Below are positions 20,880 through 32,812 of a stretch of DNA of 64,000 nt, one piece after another. The position numbers were made by a program, and so were the translations under genes. The stretch comes from Yponomeuta sedellus (taxonomy: Eukaryota; Arthropoda; Insecta; Lepidoptera; Yponomeutidae). Location of the stretch: assembly GCA_934045075.1 (NCBI GenBank), contig OW203731.1, positions 9,897,198 through 9,961,197 of the forward strand. Reading direction: 5' to 3'. Each line of letters begins with the position of its first letter. Positions within the stretch are counted from its first letter, which is position 1. Below the pieces are notes generated by a model that did no database searches, was not told where the DNA came from, and worked only from the letters and a program-made list of their open reading frames with translations.

Positions 20880-21985
20880 TATGATTCAGGCCCCTGGTCT
20901 CTGCTTGTCCCTCTAGGAAGCCGGCGTAAGCACACATTAAGGCGTAAGTTTATGATAATCTATGAAACATCCTAAAGTGACTGGCTTATTTGTCGGTGAA
21001 GTCGCCAATCTTTACTTACTGAGTGGGCACAACTACTTTTACTGAGTGGACACAACTCAGTAAAAGTATGTGCAACATAAAGTTATTTTCATTATCAAGC
21101 TTAGGACAGAAAAACATGTTGAAAATCAATTTAAAACATTATTTAATTTGGCAAAATGCGCCCCACGCTTTGTTGCCAATTTATTAAAAGTAGACGAGTT
21201 TTGGTATCGTACAATTAATTACGTAATCAACAACACCGAGTTTCATAAAACTACAATTCCTAGTTTATTTCACCATCCCACGTACATTGCATGGCCAAGT
21301 ATCTACATCGAATTTTCATAGTAAACGATGAGCGATGAGTTTTTGAGCAACAACATGATGTTGTTGAACTTTGCGAAAGTAAAGTAATTCTAAGATCAGC
21401 GAGACGGTCCCCAAGGCCGGCCATCCCTACAGACTTACAAAGTATGTGTGCAGTAAAACGTCACATGCAACTGGACTGCACTCGGTGACCTTTAAGCTTG
21501 CCCAGAATCTTTCCATTATTTAGAGTTTTAGACGATTCGACACTTACTGCCTTATTTATAAAAACACGATTCTTTTAAAGCATTCCTTAGACGCAGTTTA
21601 TTAAATGTGTGGTCCCGTCTTTTTCTTGTAAAATTCCAAGTAAAAGTAAACAGACTATTAAATCGGCGTGTGTCAAGTGTTTTAAGGAAGCTTGTTTTTA
21701 TAGGTAAATAAGATCGTTAATAAATAGATTTCTGTTAAAGGTAGTGTGTTGATTCATCCGTATTTACCTTTTTTCCTCTGTGGTATTAATAAGGAAATTG
21801 AAAAATTATATACTTATCTATGCCAATCAAGTCAATGATATTATAAAATACGAAGAGTAAAAAAAATACGTGTAATCATGTTCTTAAGATATTATTTTTT
21901 ATCACATTGCGCTTTTGCTGTAACTTAAAATTGATAATACATCCAAGTTATATACTTGGTGTGATCATAGGGCAATTCCAATAGT
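20880..21985. other. No gene seen
   Basis: Contains an 83-codon open frame at 21070-21321 that I do not recognise and that has no splice or signal features. Around 21540-21610 lies a piece resembling the MITE end at 56860-56882 (ATAAAAACACGATTC / GGAATCGTGATTTTATAA). Confidence 0.35.
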
Positions 21986-21990
21986 AACCC

Positions 21991-22118
21991 CCAGTTTCTT
22001 GTACACTAACAATCTGTTAATCTACTGTTAACAGCTGTCAAATGTTTTTTGTATGCACTATGGCCATCTGACAGCTGTTAACAGTAGATTAACGTCTTGT
22101 TAGTGTACCAGAAACCGG
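21991..22118. mobile_element. Short MITE with ~53-bp inverted arms
   Basis: The left arm 21992-22044 and right arm 22065-22118 are near-perfect reverse complements (CAGTTTCTTGTACACTAAC against GTTAGTGTACCAGAAACCG; shared TTAATCTACTGTTAACAGCT). Only about 20 bp separate them. No coding content. Confidence 0.65.
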
Positions 22119-22119
22119 C

Positions 22120-23340
22120 GCTAAGAACAACAATAATAACCAGTCAAGTGTGAGTTGGGAGTCAAACTAACGTCAGGAAACGGTTTCTAGAGTTCCGCAG
22201 TCGACAAGGAACACTTACCGCCTTATTATAAAAACCTGAATAAGTCCTGGTTTAAACCAAGACTAAAAGATCTAGGATTGTTACGGTATCAAAGTTAGAC
22301 CCAGATCAAATGTGTGTCGTTATTACAAATAGAAGACTATTCGAGGATCAGTTAAACCAGAGATCAGTCATGGTTCAAATAATATTCACTGATTCGTTCA
22401 TTCAGCTTTCATTCAATGCTGCGTTCCGTTTCACTAAATGGATATTATCTTCACATTTAAACGCAAAATTATTCATTATTGCGTTTAAAATACCTATACA
22501 TCGTAAATTGTTCTTTGTTTAGGTTCCAATCTAACTAAAATGAGCACTATTAATTATTATATTGTTATTGAAGCGTTTTTATAATCAAATGGTTACTCTC
22601 GTGTGAAATGGAGTGAAATATTCGAGCGCGCGCGCCAATCCGAGACGTCAAAAAATTTCTGATAGTTTCATACTGGGAATAGGTATTATAAATTTTTAAA
22701 CTTTGGGCGGTTTCGTTATTGATTAATAAAATAATAAAATGAAACATTTGAAGAAAAACGTGAACCTATATTTGTATCGAAAATCTTCGTCACTTAATAA
22801 ATTTGAAGGGAGATACGATGACGAAGTCCAAATCATGTCCCAATCGTCCAAATCATCGAAATCCGTCATATCAATGACGTCCATAATATCAATTATTTAT
22901 TGCAATCTATCACACACACAAAACAAAAACAAATTCAAAATTTCAAACGTCAATTTGGAGGTTAGTCCATAGATAAACTAGGGGTATCAGAAGTTTAACT
23001 TTAGTACCATAGATAGTCCATGACGTAGCGATAAACTTCGTTTTGTAATAACATTTTACTTGGTCTATGGTTTAAACCTGGTAACAATCCCAGTACTAAA
23101 TTTAGACCGCGTTTTGGAATAAGGCTGTTACAGTTTCGCCACGTCTCCGTCCGTCTGTCTGTCCGCGGCCTAGTCCAGACACGATTAGTACTGAAAAGCT
23201 GAATTTTGTCATAGACATATATTGTTAATCACACCAACAAAACGGTACAGCAATATCTCAAAAAAATATATGGTATTTAAAAAAAAAAATCTCTTATTTA
23301 GGCGTACCGGGGTAGTCAATTATTGTCATTACTATAGATT
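22120..23340. other. No gene seen
   Basis: AT-rich. The open frame at 22739-22972 is rich in S/K/I without recognisable features. 23140-23180 carries the CCGTCCGTCTGTCTGTC piece of a dispersed repeat. Confidence 0.35.
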
Positions 23341-23344
23341 ATCG

Positions 23345-23563
23345 ATCGATATCAACTGGCTGGTAAGGGACGTCCCAAGCGGACGTACATTTGGTCGACC
23401 AAATAGGGGATGTATTAGCAAAGGGAAAGATAAAAAGTACCCGGAACCGGACGTGCGTGCATGCCACGACTTATGAACGTTGATGAAGCGAAGGTTATCT
23501 GTCAGAAACGTGGCAAGTGGCAGTCCCTGATCTCTGCCTACCCCTCTGGGATACAGGCGTGAG
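23345..23563 (+). pseudogene. LINE 3' end, 5'-truncated
   Basis: Homologous to 6410-6631: GGTAAGGGACGTCCCAAGCG, GTATTAGCAAAGGGAAAGAT, TCTGCCTACCCCTCTGGGAT. Only the last ~60 codons and the stop remain. It runs straight into the (ATGT)n array. Confidence 0.75.
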
Positions 23564-23952
23564 GTTATGTATGTATGTATGTCTGTATGTATGTATGTAT
23601 GTATGTATGTATGTATGTATGTATGTATGTGTGTATGTATGTATGTGTGTATGTATGTATGTATGTATGTATGTATGTATGTATGTATGTATGTATGTAT
23701 GTATGTATGTATGTATGTATGTATGTATGTATGTATGTATGTATGTATGTATGTATGTATGTATGTATGTATGTATGTATGTATGTATGTATGTATGTAT
23801 GTATGTATGTATGTATGTATGTATGTATGTATGTATGTATGTATGTATGTATGTATGTATGTATGTATGTATGTATGTATGTATGTATGTATGTATGTAT
23901 GTATGTATGTATGTATGTATGTATGTATGTATGTATGTATGTATGTATGTAT
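23564..23952 (+). repeat. (ATGT)n microsatellite, ~390 bp
   Basis: About 97 tetranucleotide units with a few interruptions near the start (TCTG at 23581, TGTG near 23630 and 23646). The array starts at the 3' end of a LINE copy. All long open frames across it (runs of YVCM or HTYI) are artefacts. Confidence 0.95.
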
Positions 23953-23959
23953 CGATATC

Positions 23960-24040
23960 AAATCTTTTCTATGTCCCCACTGGTGGGACATGGGTCTCTT
24001 CCTGCATTATTATTCCCCGACGCCGACAACCCTTAAGCCT
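23960..24040 (-). repeat. 5S-like SINE, 3' tail fragment
   Basis: TATGTCCCCACTGGTGGGAC followed by ATGGGTCTCTTCCTGCAT matches 40707-40747, the 3' end of the 5S-like SINE in minus orientation. Confidence 0.6.
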
Positions 24041-24556
24041 CAACTGAAGTGTAAACCTCAGTAGGCGAAACAAAGGCACTGTTTGACTCTCGCTCATAAA
24101 ATATTGTCGTCTATTTTTGTGAGCTAGAGTGAAATACTTATCCATTCTCTTGCGACATCTAAATCTAAACTAATAATAAAATAAAGAGGAAAAGTTTCTG
24201 CGTAGGGGGTAAACTGAAACTACTTATCCGATTTCAGAAATTCTTTCACCAGTATTTATTTCATGTTGAAATATAAAACTTAAATGAAAAAAAACCAACA
24301 AACCGACTGCCAAGCACCAAATATTAAGCAGGTGGGAACCAAATTCATCAATGTAACTCACTGCGATGCATCTCGGTCGGTTCCGCGCCTGCTTGCTTGC
24401 TGTTCCGCGGGGCACTGATACGAGTAAGTAGTATATAGTATTGTGATGTTGTTGTGAAGCGTTTTATAAATAATAAAACTGGAACGACTTCAACTTTGTG
24501 CTTTATTTAAAATGTGATTATTTATTCTATTTATAGTATCGGTTTATACTACAAAA

Positions 24557-24790
24557 ACTTTAAACTTGATAAAAAACAGAATAAGCAGGCAAAAAAACAG
24601 ACGATTTATGTGGTCCGTTCTAGTCAAAATGTGAAGTAGTAATTTTAAAAATGAGGGAAATCTCAAAATGGCGACGTAATTTATTTTTTTGAAAATGCAA
24701 TATTCAAAAAAATAAATTACGTCGCCATATAGAATATAGAATTAAAGAAATATAAAAAAATGGTGTAAAGAGGTTTGCACCGTTACAGTA
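24557..24790 (+). repeat. Interspersed repeat, partner of 44745-44945
   Basis: Shares ACAGAATAAGCAGGC, AAAATGTGAAGTAGTA and ATGGTGTAAAGAGGTTTGCA with 44745-44945. Between the shared parts this copy alone carries a perfect palindrome (24668-24728). Confidence 0.6.
24668..24728. repeat. Perfect 26-bp hairpin
   Basis: 24668-24693 (ATGGCGACGTAATTTATTTT...) is the exact reverse complement of 24703-24728, with a 9-base loop AATGCAATA. Confidence 0.9.
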
Positions 24791-26330
24791 CATATTCAAG
24801 TGCTACAGCGTAATTAGCTGGTGATGCGGGCTAAGCGGCTGCGGGCGGTGCACGGGCGCGCGCAGTGCAAGCGCGCCCCTCTGCCCTTGCCGGAGACGGT
24901 GCATGCACCCCGCTTAGAGTTACCACACGTCCGTATTTAAGCCCTGGTGTGGCTTTTTAAGGCCATGTCATGCTAAATATAAGTCAGCCAGTTATTTTCT
25001 AGAAGGCTCCAACTCGACTAAACTCATGATCCAGTGTTACGTAAATTTTTAAATCCTCTTCCATAATGTGGGGACACATTTATTATTTACAAAAAAACAC
25101 ATTTATTATATTTCAGTAATGAACTAAAGTTTAACGAAGGTTAAAGCCATTTTTCTAGAAAAAATTGAAAGTTGTGGAAAGACAGCTCGTAGTGACATGG
25201 CGTCGAATCAGACGTCACGCCCAGATAAACAAACATCGTAATCACCAGTACTCACAAAAAAGCACGGGTGAAGTTTACAAATGTTATCCTAAGCGTGACG
25301 TAACGCGGTGTTATTGGTGTTTCAGTCAAAATGGCTGAAAGCAGTATTACAATCTTTTATTTTGTTGAAAATATTGGTAATCTCTTTTTTTATGAAAGTA
25401 AAACAGTGTTTTAAATTCTTTTATTTTTTCCCCTAATATCGTTAATCTTTGATTATTTGATACTATCACGCCTATTGTCCGTGTTGAACGGTACCCTTGT
25501 TAGGGCGTTTGCTGAGATTTCAAGTCTGTCCTATGTTAAACGGAATGCCAATCCATAGTTGTGGCAAGCAACCGCATTTATTCTTAAAAAGATGTGTTAA
25601 GTTCTGAATGTGCGGCGTTTTATGACGCTTAGCTCGGCATTTGTACTTTTGGGCCTGGCAACCTTAACCCCGCCGCCCGGCCCCGCGCCCCGCGCCGTCT
25701 GCCTGCACCCACCATCGTGATGCTGCATTTTAATGCCTTTTTTGACTTACATGCCCCTACACGGGACAGGAAAACCAATCTTGTTTTTTCATTACCTTTT
25801 TCATTGTCCAATTCAATGAGTCAGTCCTATGTTTACCCTCTCGGGGATACGGCGCGTGACCGCTTTGTTTAGTATGTCATTAAATTATAATCTTTGTTCT
25901 ATAAACTTTCTTAGACGTTTTAAAATCTAAGACTCTTTGCAAATAAATATTTAGGTACACATTTACCGTTTCTACATAATTTAAATAATAGAGAACATGC
26001 ACGAAAAATGTTTATGCCACACCTGGCAATAAAGTGGCTTTTTCCGCACGCTGCGCGTACGGAAAAAACCGCTTTCTGGCCAAGTGTAGACATAAAAATA
26101 TGTACACAACACGGGAGGTACCTAATAAAGAAAGCTCTCGATCGCATATTTACGTCCCTCACTTGCAGCTCGGGCCGCAAACTTCTGCGATCTCGGCCTT
26201 TCTTTGTATTACCACCCTAGTTGTGTAATGTACTATTACATATCTCTTGCTCTGTAAGTAGTCACTTACTTCTCTGAATGCCGGGGTGTATGGATATCAT
26301 TACAGCATATGTTTCAAAAGATACCATGTA
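24791..26330. other. No gene seen; GC-rich islands
   Basis: GC-rich blocks at 24830-24915 and 25650-25720 interrupt AT-rich sequence. Both contain GTTACC/GGCAACC motifs like the stretch at 5118-5385. No exon could be supported. Confidence 0.35.
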
Positions 26331-26337
26331 TTGTGTT

Positions 26338-26448
26338 TACCTCGGGTGTAAGCATCAATTGCATACTCGGGCTAATTAGCGCCCTCGCTGCGCTCGGGCG
26401 CCAAAAACCTCACATGCAATTGATGTTATACAGCCCTCGGTTAACAAT
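26338..26448. mobile_element. Small inverted-repeat MITE
   Basis: GTTTACCTCGGGTGTAAGCA followed by TCAATTGCA is mirrored by TGCAATTGATGTTATACAGC then CCTCGGTTAAC. The centre is GC-rich (GCGCCCTCGCTGCGCTCGGG). Confidence 0.55.
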
Positions 26449-26737
26449 CTACTATTAATATATAGGTATAATGAGAGGCCATGTTATAAGATAAATAAAC
26501 GTGGTTATTTTTAATACTTTTCTTGATCTGATCTGTCAACAAGTAATTCTAGTCACGTGATACGAAAACGCGCCAAACAAATCGGACTCAAACTATGATG
26601 TCACAACTTGAACTGAACCACTTAATGTATAGAGCGTTTGTCGTTCGAGATATCTTGTAAAATAATGTATTTTATGCATTCACACCTTTTCTTAAAAAAC
26701 ATGTAGAATTTAAAGAAAAACGAAATGTAATATGGAT

Positions 26738-26743
26738 TTTATT
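26738..26743 (-). promoter_or_regulatory. Candidate poly(A) signal of the secreted-protein gene
   Basis: AATAAA on the minus strand, about 134 bases after the stop codon at 26877. Confidence 0.45.
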
Positions 26744-26876
26744 ATTAGTGTATTTTGATTTTTCACATTTTTTTAGAACTGAAAGATATTTTATAATGTA
26801 TATTTTTAATAAAGTTCGATTTTTCTATGTCTTGTAATGCCACTTCAATCTAAGTTCTCCATTATTGAAGCAAAGT

Positions 26877-29800
26877 TTAGAATTTAATTGGAATAGAATC
26901 AACCATAGCCTTGACTTGATTAGTGAATACGTCGTAATCGCTTTTCAATTTGAAGAGGTCCTCGACAGATGCCTCAGGTACAATTTTCTTCAAATTCTCA
27001 AGCACTTGTTGCTCCGCTGTAACTGATGCGATTATCACATTTTTCTGCTCTCCGTGTACTTTCAGCATTTCTTTCGCTTTGTTATCCACGGCACTACGAG
27101 CATCATCTATCGCTTTATTTAATTTGTCTTGTACATCTTGTTTATATTTATTCACGAAGCCACCGAAAACTTTGTCGAATAGGCTTGATTCTTGATTTGG
27201 AATGTCTCTTCCTGAGATATCTTCCTCGAATGCAGTCAATTCTGAAAAATCAATAAAGTAAGCTAATATTTGCAGAGGCATGGTTTTTTCGATACACCCT
27301 TGATTAGTTATTTTAAGCTACCTAATTGATAACAAATCAGCGTGCTTTTGCATTTACAAAAAGTATGGTCTTTCAAATAAATAAATGTATAACTTCCACA
27401 CAATACACTTGTGCCGATCCCAAATTAGGATACCCTGGGCTATAGTAACCAGGCAAGGACATCACAAACATGGACATAAGCCGAGACTGGAATCATCTGT
27501 TAAACTGTACGGTGGCCCCCCGACTGTGGTGGTGACGACAATGGTAGTCCAACCCACGATCACAGGCATGGATTCACACGTGATACCGCTATACCAATGA
27601 GGCAGTTAAAATCTAATTGCATTTTTATAATATCACCAAGGCCCTAATGTATATTACTTGAATCATCAGCATCAGCACAAATGGCTGCATTATGGATAAC
27701 ATTCTCTTCGGACTTCGGATACACCTAAGAAGTGCTAGTTGATCTCATCTAACTCCTCATAGACATCCGCGACCTAACATCAATCTGAAGTGAACGTGCG
27801 TTATAGGTCACCAAGTCAGGTGAACAGTGGTGGTACCCGACCGTAACCCGAAATTCTTAGCACCTGCCATACCGTTACCGTGGCCGCTGCCGTTGTGCAA
27901 AAGCTCTAGAGGTGATTTATCTAGCACGCCTGGGCAGGCAGGTTGGTGATTGCAGGCATAATCAACCCGCGACGTTGCTGTCTGTCACCGACCATAGATA
28001 TTTTAACTAACATAGATATTTTAACTAACTGTATGGATGGTTCTATCGTCATCGGTATGGCGGCATGTGCTAGACCTGCACCACATCCAGGTCAGGTTAG
28101 CTTTTGGGCCGATATAGTCCTGTTATCTGCAAGCCCCTTACATCCATATCTAGCTCTTCTGAAGATTTTGGTTAAACACAAGAGACGGCAAGGCACTATT
28201 TACTCATCCTTGTTTTCTATAGCACATTCTCATTAGTCATTAATATCCACAAATAGAGCAACTCTTCCACTAAACTCGTTTTACACTTTTATCTTTTATA
28301 GTTTTCTTGCACTCAGTATTTTTAAAATAAATTAAATAAATATCCTATCACTAACTCACTAATCCTAACATAATTCCACAAGCACGCTCATTTAAATCAG
28401 TCAGACAGCTGAGCTCTTGTTCACGCCCATGTGGATGTCACAGTTATCAGCTAAAACAGCATTAGGCAGGAGAATCTAAAAAGCAAAAGAATTCCCCGAC
28501 GTTAATTTTGGATCATTCATGGGACCAACTTAATTGCAAATTAGATGTAGAAGAGGAGTTATATAACATATCAAGCAAATCTTCAGCCTGTACAACGTAT
28601 CACACTACATAGGCTGCTACTTATGTATACGAAATCTGGGATTCCAATAATTTTAAATGCAATGTCTGACCTCCATGGTCAAATTCTTTTTTTTTTTAAA
28701 TACTGGCCGCTAATATTTTTTTCTTATATACGTTAGTGTTTTGTTTTTGTTGGGTTTAAAATGTCATATCGCTGAAAAAATGGAACTCACTCGTGAAAAT
28801 ATTCGTGCTATGATTTATTACGATTTTCGACGTGGTTTAACGCAACAACAATGCGTAGATCAATTAACTTCGACTTTTGGTGGTGAAGCTCCATCAAAAA
28901 CTACTGTGTTTGGTGAGTTTAATCGCGGGCGCAGTAAGCTCACGGACGAAGTTAAGGAAGGTCGCCCGAAATCGGTGGTTGTGCCACAAAATATTGAAGC
29001 TGTGCGAAAACTAATAATGCAAGACCGCCATGTTACGTATCGCGAGATAGAGGCTATTCTGGGCATATGTATGACGAGCATTCATAGGATATTACATGAA
29101 CATTTGTCTGTAAAAAAAATTTGTTCGCGTTGGATCCCGCACAACTTACTCGTAACTCAGAATCAAAAAGATGCTCGCGTCGAATGGTGCAAGAAAACCT
29201 TAAAAAAATTCAACGGAGGCGACTCAAAATCTGATTATAATACACAGGTGACGAATCCTGGATCTACGCGTACGATCCCGAAACTAAACAACAATCAACA
29301 GTTTGGGTGTTTTAAAATGAGCCGAACCCTACGAAAGTGGCTCGTGCAAAAAGCACTGTCAAGCAAATGGTGGCCTGCTTTTTGGTGACACGACCATTTG
29401 TTTGCCGGAAGTATTTGAAGAAATACGCCAAAACAACCAGCGACGCAGAATCATACTTCACCCTGACAATGCCAGCTGTCATACATCTCAGGAAACAACT
29501 AAATTTTTGGATGGTCAAAAAATAGAATTGATGGGTCATCCACCGTACAGCCCTGATTTGGCTCCCAATGATTTCTATTTATTCCCAAATGTAAAGAATA
29601 AATTACGTGGTCAACGATTTTCGACCCGTGAAGATGCCGTAGATGCGTTCAAACAGCACGTTTTGGAGATACCTCAATCAGAGTGGAAAAAGTGTTTTAC
29701 AAATTGGTTTCATCGAATGCAAAAGTGCATCGATCATAGTGGAGAATACTTTGAAAAACAATAAAAGCATATTTAGCCATATATATTTGTTTACTTTTTC

Positions 29801-31502
29801 TATTCCGCATACATAAGTAGCAGCCCTCGTAATTAAAGTTTACGGTTGAATGACGAAAGCGTAAAAATAAACCGGGAGTCGAATCTCACCTCTTTCTCCG
29901 TGTGCTATCGTTATCAAGTCCATTAAAAATAAAAGGAATAAATATTTTATTAATAATTATCATAAAATACTTCTAGTTCACTTACCAAGTTTTAGGAGTA
30001 CATTTGAATTTTGACAATTCTTGCACTTTTTCCCATACCGCTCTACGGCTCTTGCAAGCTCAAATAGTTTGCTATCTAGGTATAAGCTATTATCCTGTAG
30101 ATCTTGCATAGCAGATTCTACAATCGACTGCTCCGCAAAGTCAGTTAATTGTTTGTATTGATATGTCAAATTCAGTACACTGTACATAGCTTTGCTGAAT
30201 ATATTTAAAGCTGTATCGGAAATGTTTTGCTTTAAGTCCTCAATGTGCGTATTATTATAACAATTTGTCTTATTCTGGATCTCAATTTCCAACTCTTGAA
30301 AGTAAGCGTCTACAAATATTTTTACTTTGTTTGCTATTTCCACGTTCATATCTTCATATGAACTGCAATAAATATCGCTGTCGGCAGTTTGGTTTGCTTC
30401 AAAACTGTTTAAGTCTGAAAATAAACATTTTGTATTTGCAAGAAAGTAGAATTAATGCAGTAGAAATGAGGTCCTTGAGAAGTATGTGTAGTGTTACTTT
30501 GAATGGCAGGATACGCAATAGTCTGATTAGAGAACGTTGTGGACTGAAAGAGGATGTAGTGACTAGAATTAAGAATGGAATGTTGCGTTGGTTTGGACAT
30601 GTGGAGAGGATGAAGGAAGAAAATTTGACGAAAAAAGACTAAGTGGAAGGGCTGGTAAGGGACGTCCCAGGCGGACATACATCGACCAAATAGGGCATGT
30701 ATTAGCAAAGGGGAAGATAAAAAGTACCCGGAACCGGCTGACTTGTGTACGTTGATGAAGCGAAGGTGATCTGTCAGGATCGTGGCAAGTGGCAGTCTCT
30801 GGGGTCTGCCTACCCCTCTGGGATACAGGCGTGAGGTTATATATGTATGTATTTGCCTAGGTATTTTCATTAATTTCACTGTACTTAAGCTACACATAGA
30901 TTGTGGGGCAGTACTGTTTGTACTACTTACAGTTCATAATCAGCTGCGATGGTGGTGCTGTAGGTGGTTCTTCGCAAAACGCATCACAGACCTTTTTGTA
31001 TTTTTGGAACTTGCTTTCTAATTTGTTATATTTAGTGAATTTATCAAGAAATGCGTTTTTATAAGCAGGTAAATCACGCAATTTAGAAGCGATATTCTGT
31101 AGCAGAGGTCTAAGTTTACTTCCTCTAGTTACAACGTCCTTTAAGATATATTTTAGTTTTTCCGGTACTTTTTCTAGCTTATCGAAACACGAAAGTACAC
31201 CACTTAAAGTATTTTCTTTGAAATCTAAAAAATTTGCAACTTTTTTGTTGATGGCACCTGTTACATTTTTATTGTTGTCTACATAGTAAAAAATCATACG
31301 ACTTATATCATTTTGCCTAAATAGGCTTTTGTTTGCTGGACACTCTTGGTAAGCTTCAAGAAATGCATCTGAAATGAATTTGTTTGTATTAACTTAAGAC
31401 GAAACAGTTAAATCCAATATTGTTTAAATATTTTTAGTCACCTTGATCTGTACAAAGAACTGTATTAATAAAAAACCAAATACCGAAGTAAAGTACGAAC
31501 AT
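26877..31502 (-). CDS. Secreted helical cysteine-containing protein, unknown
   Basis: Four coding exons: 31442-31502, 30931-31368, 29986-30414, 26877-27241. Every intron is GT..AG and the codon phases agree (all three junctions split a codon after base 1), giving 430 residues. The first exon is a classic signal peptide (MFVLYFGIWFFINTVLC, then TDQ). The mature chain is mostly predicted helix, with about eight cysteines in exons 2-3 (CPAN, SCFD, VCDAFC, IYCSS, NCYN, KKCKNC) and seven N-glycosylation sequons (NKS, NVT, NQT, NKT, NNT, NIS, NLT). The last exon lacks cysteine and looks coiled-coil-like (KYKQDVQDKLNKAIDDA). I recognise no family. Intron 2 is largely a LINE fragment; intron 3 holds a SINE and a mariner. 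A TATA box at 31548-31556 suggests a strongly regulated, short-leader transcript. Confidence 0.85.
27385..27605 (-). repeat. tRNA-derived SINE in intron 3
   Basis: Minus strand: tRNA-like head near 27600 (GGTATAGCGGTATCACG), body with ACATGTTTGTGATGTCC-like sequence, and a tail TTGTGTGGAAGTTATAC near 27390. Same family as 48885-49075 and 51935-52200. Confidence 0.55.
28608..29829 (+). mobile_element. Mariner element, copy 1 (inactive)
   Basis: Terminal inverted repeats share GGCTGCTACTTATGTAT (28612 onward; reverse complement near 29808-29825). The element is flanked by TA at 28606-28607 and 29830-29831. It lies in intron 3 of the secreted-protein gene, antisense to it. Confidence 0.85.
28780..29764 (+). 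pseudogene. Mariner transposase (DD34D), frameshifted
   Basis: Starts MELTRENIRAMIYYDF with the paired helix-turn-helix region (LTQQQCVDQL, VTYREIEAILGICMTSIHRI). The WIPHNL linker appears after LSVKKICSR. The frame then shifts near 29240 through a small deletion and again near 29385, where a block present in copy 2 (about 60 bases around 59015-59075) is missing. The last part returns with DNASCHTS and YSPDLAPND; the two Asp residues are separated by 34 residues, as expected for mariner DD34D. It cannot make a full transposase. Confidence 0.85.
30443..30853 (+). pseudogene. LINE 3' fragment filling intron 2
   Basis: Encodes LRSMCSVTLNGRIRNSLIRE, LKEDVVTRIKNGMLRWFGHV and ERMKEENLTKK, the C-terminal region of an insect LINE reverse transcriptase, then frameshifts. 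It ends in the TCTGGGATACAGGCGTGAGG 3' end and a short TATG run. It occupies about 410 of the 516 bases of the host intron (30415-30930). Confidence 0.75.
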
Positions 31503-31547
31503 GATAGTGCCGTTATCACTGTTATGCTTTACCTACCGTACATTCTA

Positions 31548-31556
31548 CTTTTATAG
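31548..31556 (-). promoter_or_regulatory. TATA box of the secreted-protein gene
   Basis: CTATAAAAG on the minus strand, 46 bases before the start codon, which implies a 5' leader of roughly 20 bases. Confidence 0.6.
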
Positions 31557-31559
31557 TCT

Positions 31560-32810
31560 TGATATGTTTAGACGCGCGCCAACCCCCAAGCCGCTCGAAA
31601 CTTTGCTATCCGCAGCGCTTTTTCAGCCTCATAAAGGGGTAAAACCAAGAATTGGGTAAGACATGCCGCGTAGTAACGGTCTCGATCAACCTCAGCTTGG
31701 AGGGATCTCGGTATTCTATAGGAGTGATCGTTGCAAAGACGAACCGTTTTATAAGACCGTTTTGTGTTCCGCGACGATAGGACCGTTTTACGTTTCATTA
31801 TAAAGCAGTGCCAGAGACTCTAAAGCAGTGCCAGCGTTCGTTCGTCGCGAGACCAGTCCTTAGATTATTTGACGCGGATATGTCCTTTAGTGCTATATTA
31901 ATAGAGCCTAGAACGTAATGAAATCATTGCGACGTCGTCGTCGGCTCCTTGCTCGTTCCGTTCGTTTTGGTCTGTGATACAATAAAGTAATCTTTATGTC
32001 TATGAGTATACAGTCGAATATCGTGTAAAACAACTTATTTTTTCCGATGTTTCGTGATTTTGTCTCGTTCGCACTCGTTTGACCGTCCTCTGCGACTTGC
32101 TCGTTCGCATACAATGAAACCAGTTGCGAACGAGGACCGTTTCGAGGACCTGTTTTCGTTCCAGAAAAAACGGTTGCGTTTCGTCGTCGAAATATCGGAC
32201 AACGATCTATGCCCTGCTGTGGTGAAGTTACTTGTGTGAGCAGCGCAAGGCTCAGTATTCGGTCATCGTGGACCCGCTCCAAGTTTCGACCAAATCAATA
32301 TTAAAATACTTTGAAAATAACTTCACCACAACATTTTCAATAAACCGTAATTATCATCCCCCGCCATATTTTATCTTGGTCGAAATATTTGACTTTTCTT
32401 TTAAGGGTATCTCAGCACTACGATGCCATTTATGACTACGAGTATGATTATGCATTTTGAACGGCAGACAAAGGATGAGCATAGAAGCGGATAATTTTAA
32501 CAAAATCGGCCGGCTTTAAAAAAATGTATTTTGGGTTGAATTAAATCGAAATAAAAGTTGAAATAAAAATATCGGCTTAATATTAGAATGGCCTTAAATC
32601 CGCTACTTGACTCGTATCAAATTTGACTATTTGAATAAATGAATATTTCCTGTAGTATTTAACTTAAGAAACTGAAATATGACATATTGACTTTGCTAAG
32701 TATGTAGGATGGCTGCAAAATTTGCAAATAAAAAATATATTTACCGCTTTTAATTCGGAACGGTGAAAAGGCTATCCGCCATGTTGAAAGCATCTTTCGG
32801 TTGTAAACAA
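31560..32810. other. Upstream region; no gene seen
   Basis: GC-rich patches with repeated GACCGTTTT and TCGTTCG motifs (31740-31960, 32050-32180). The open frames on both strands have no recognisable domain. Confidence 0.35.
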
Positions 32811-32812
32811 AC

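Noticed and set aside
23517..24064. Long open frames of YVCM or HTYI repeats
   Set aside because: They are translations of the (ATGT)n microsatellite.
31908..32282. 124-codon minus-strand frame upstream of the secreted-protein gene
   Set aside because: Low-complexity Arg-rich end, no recognisable motif and no splice context.
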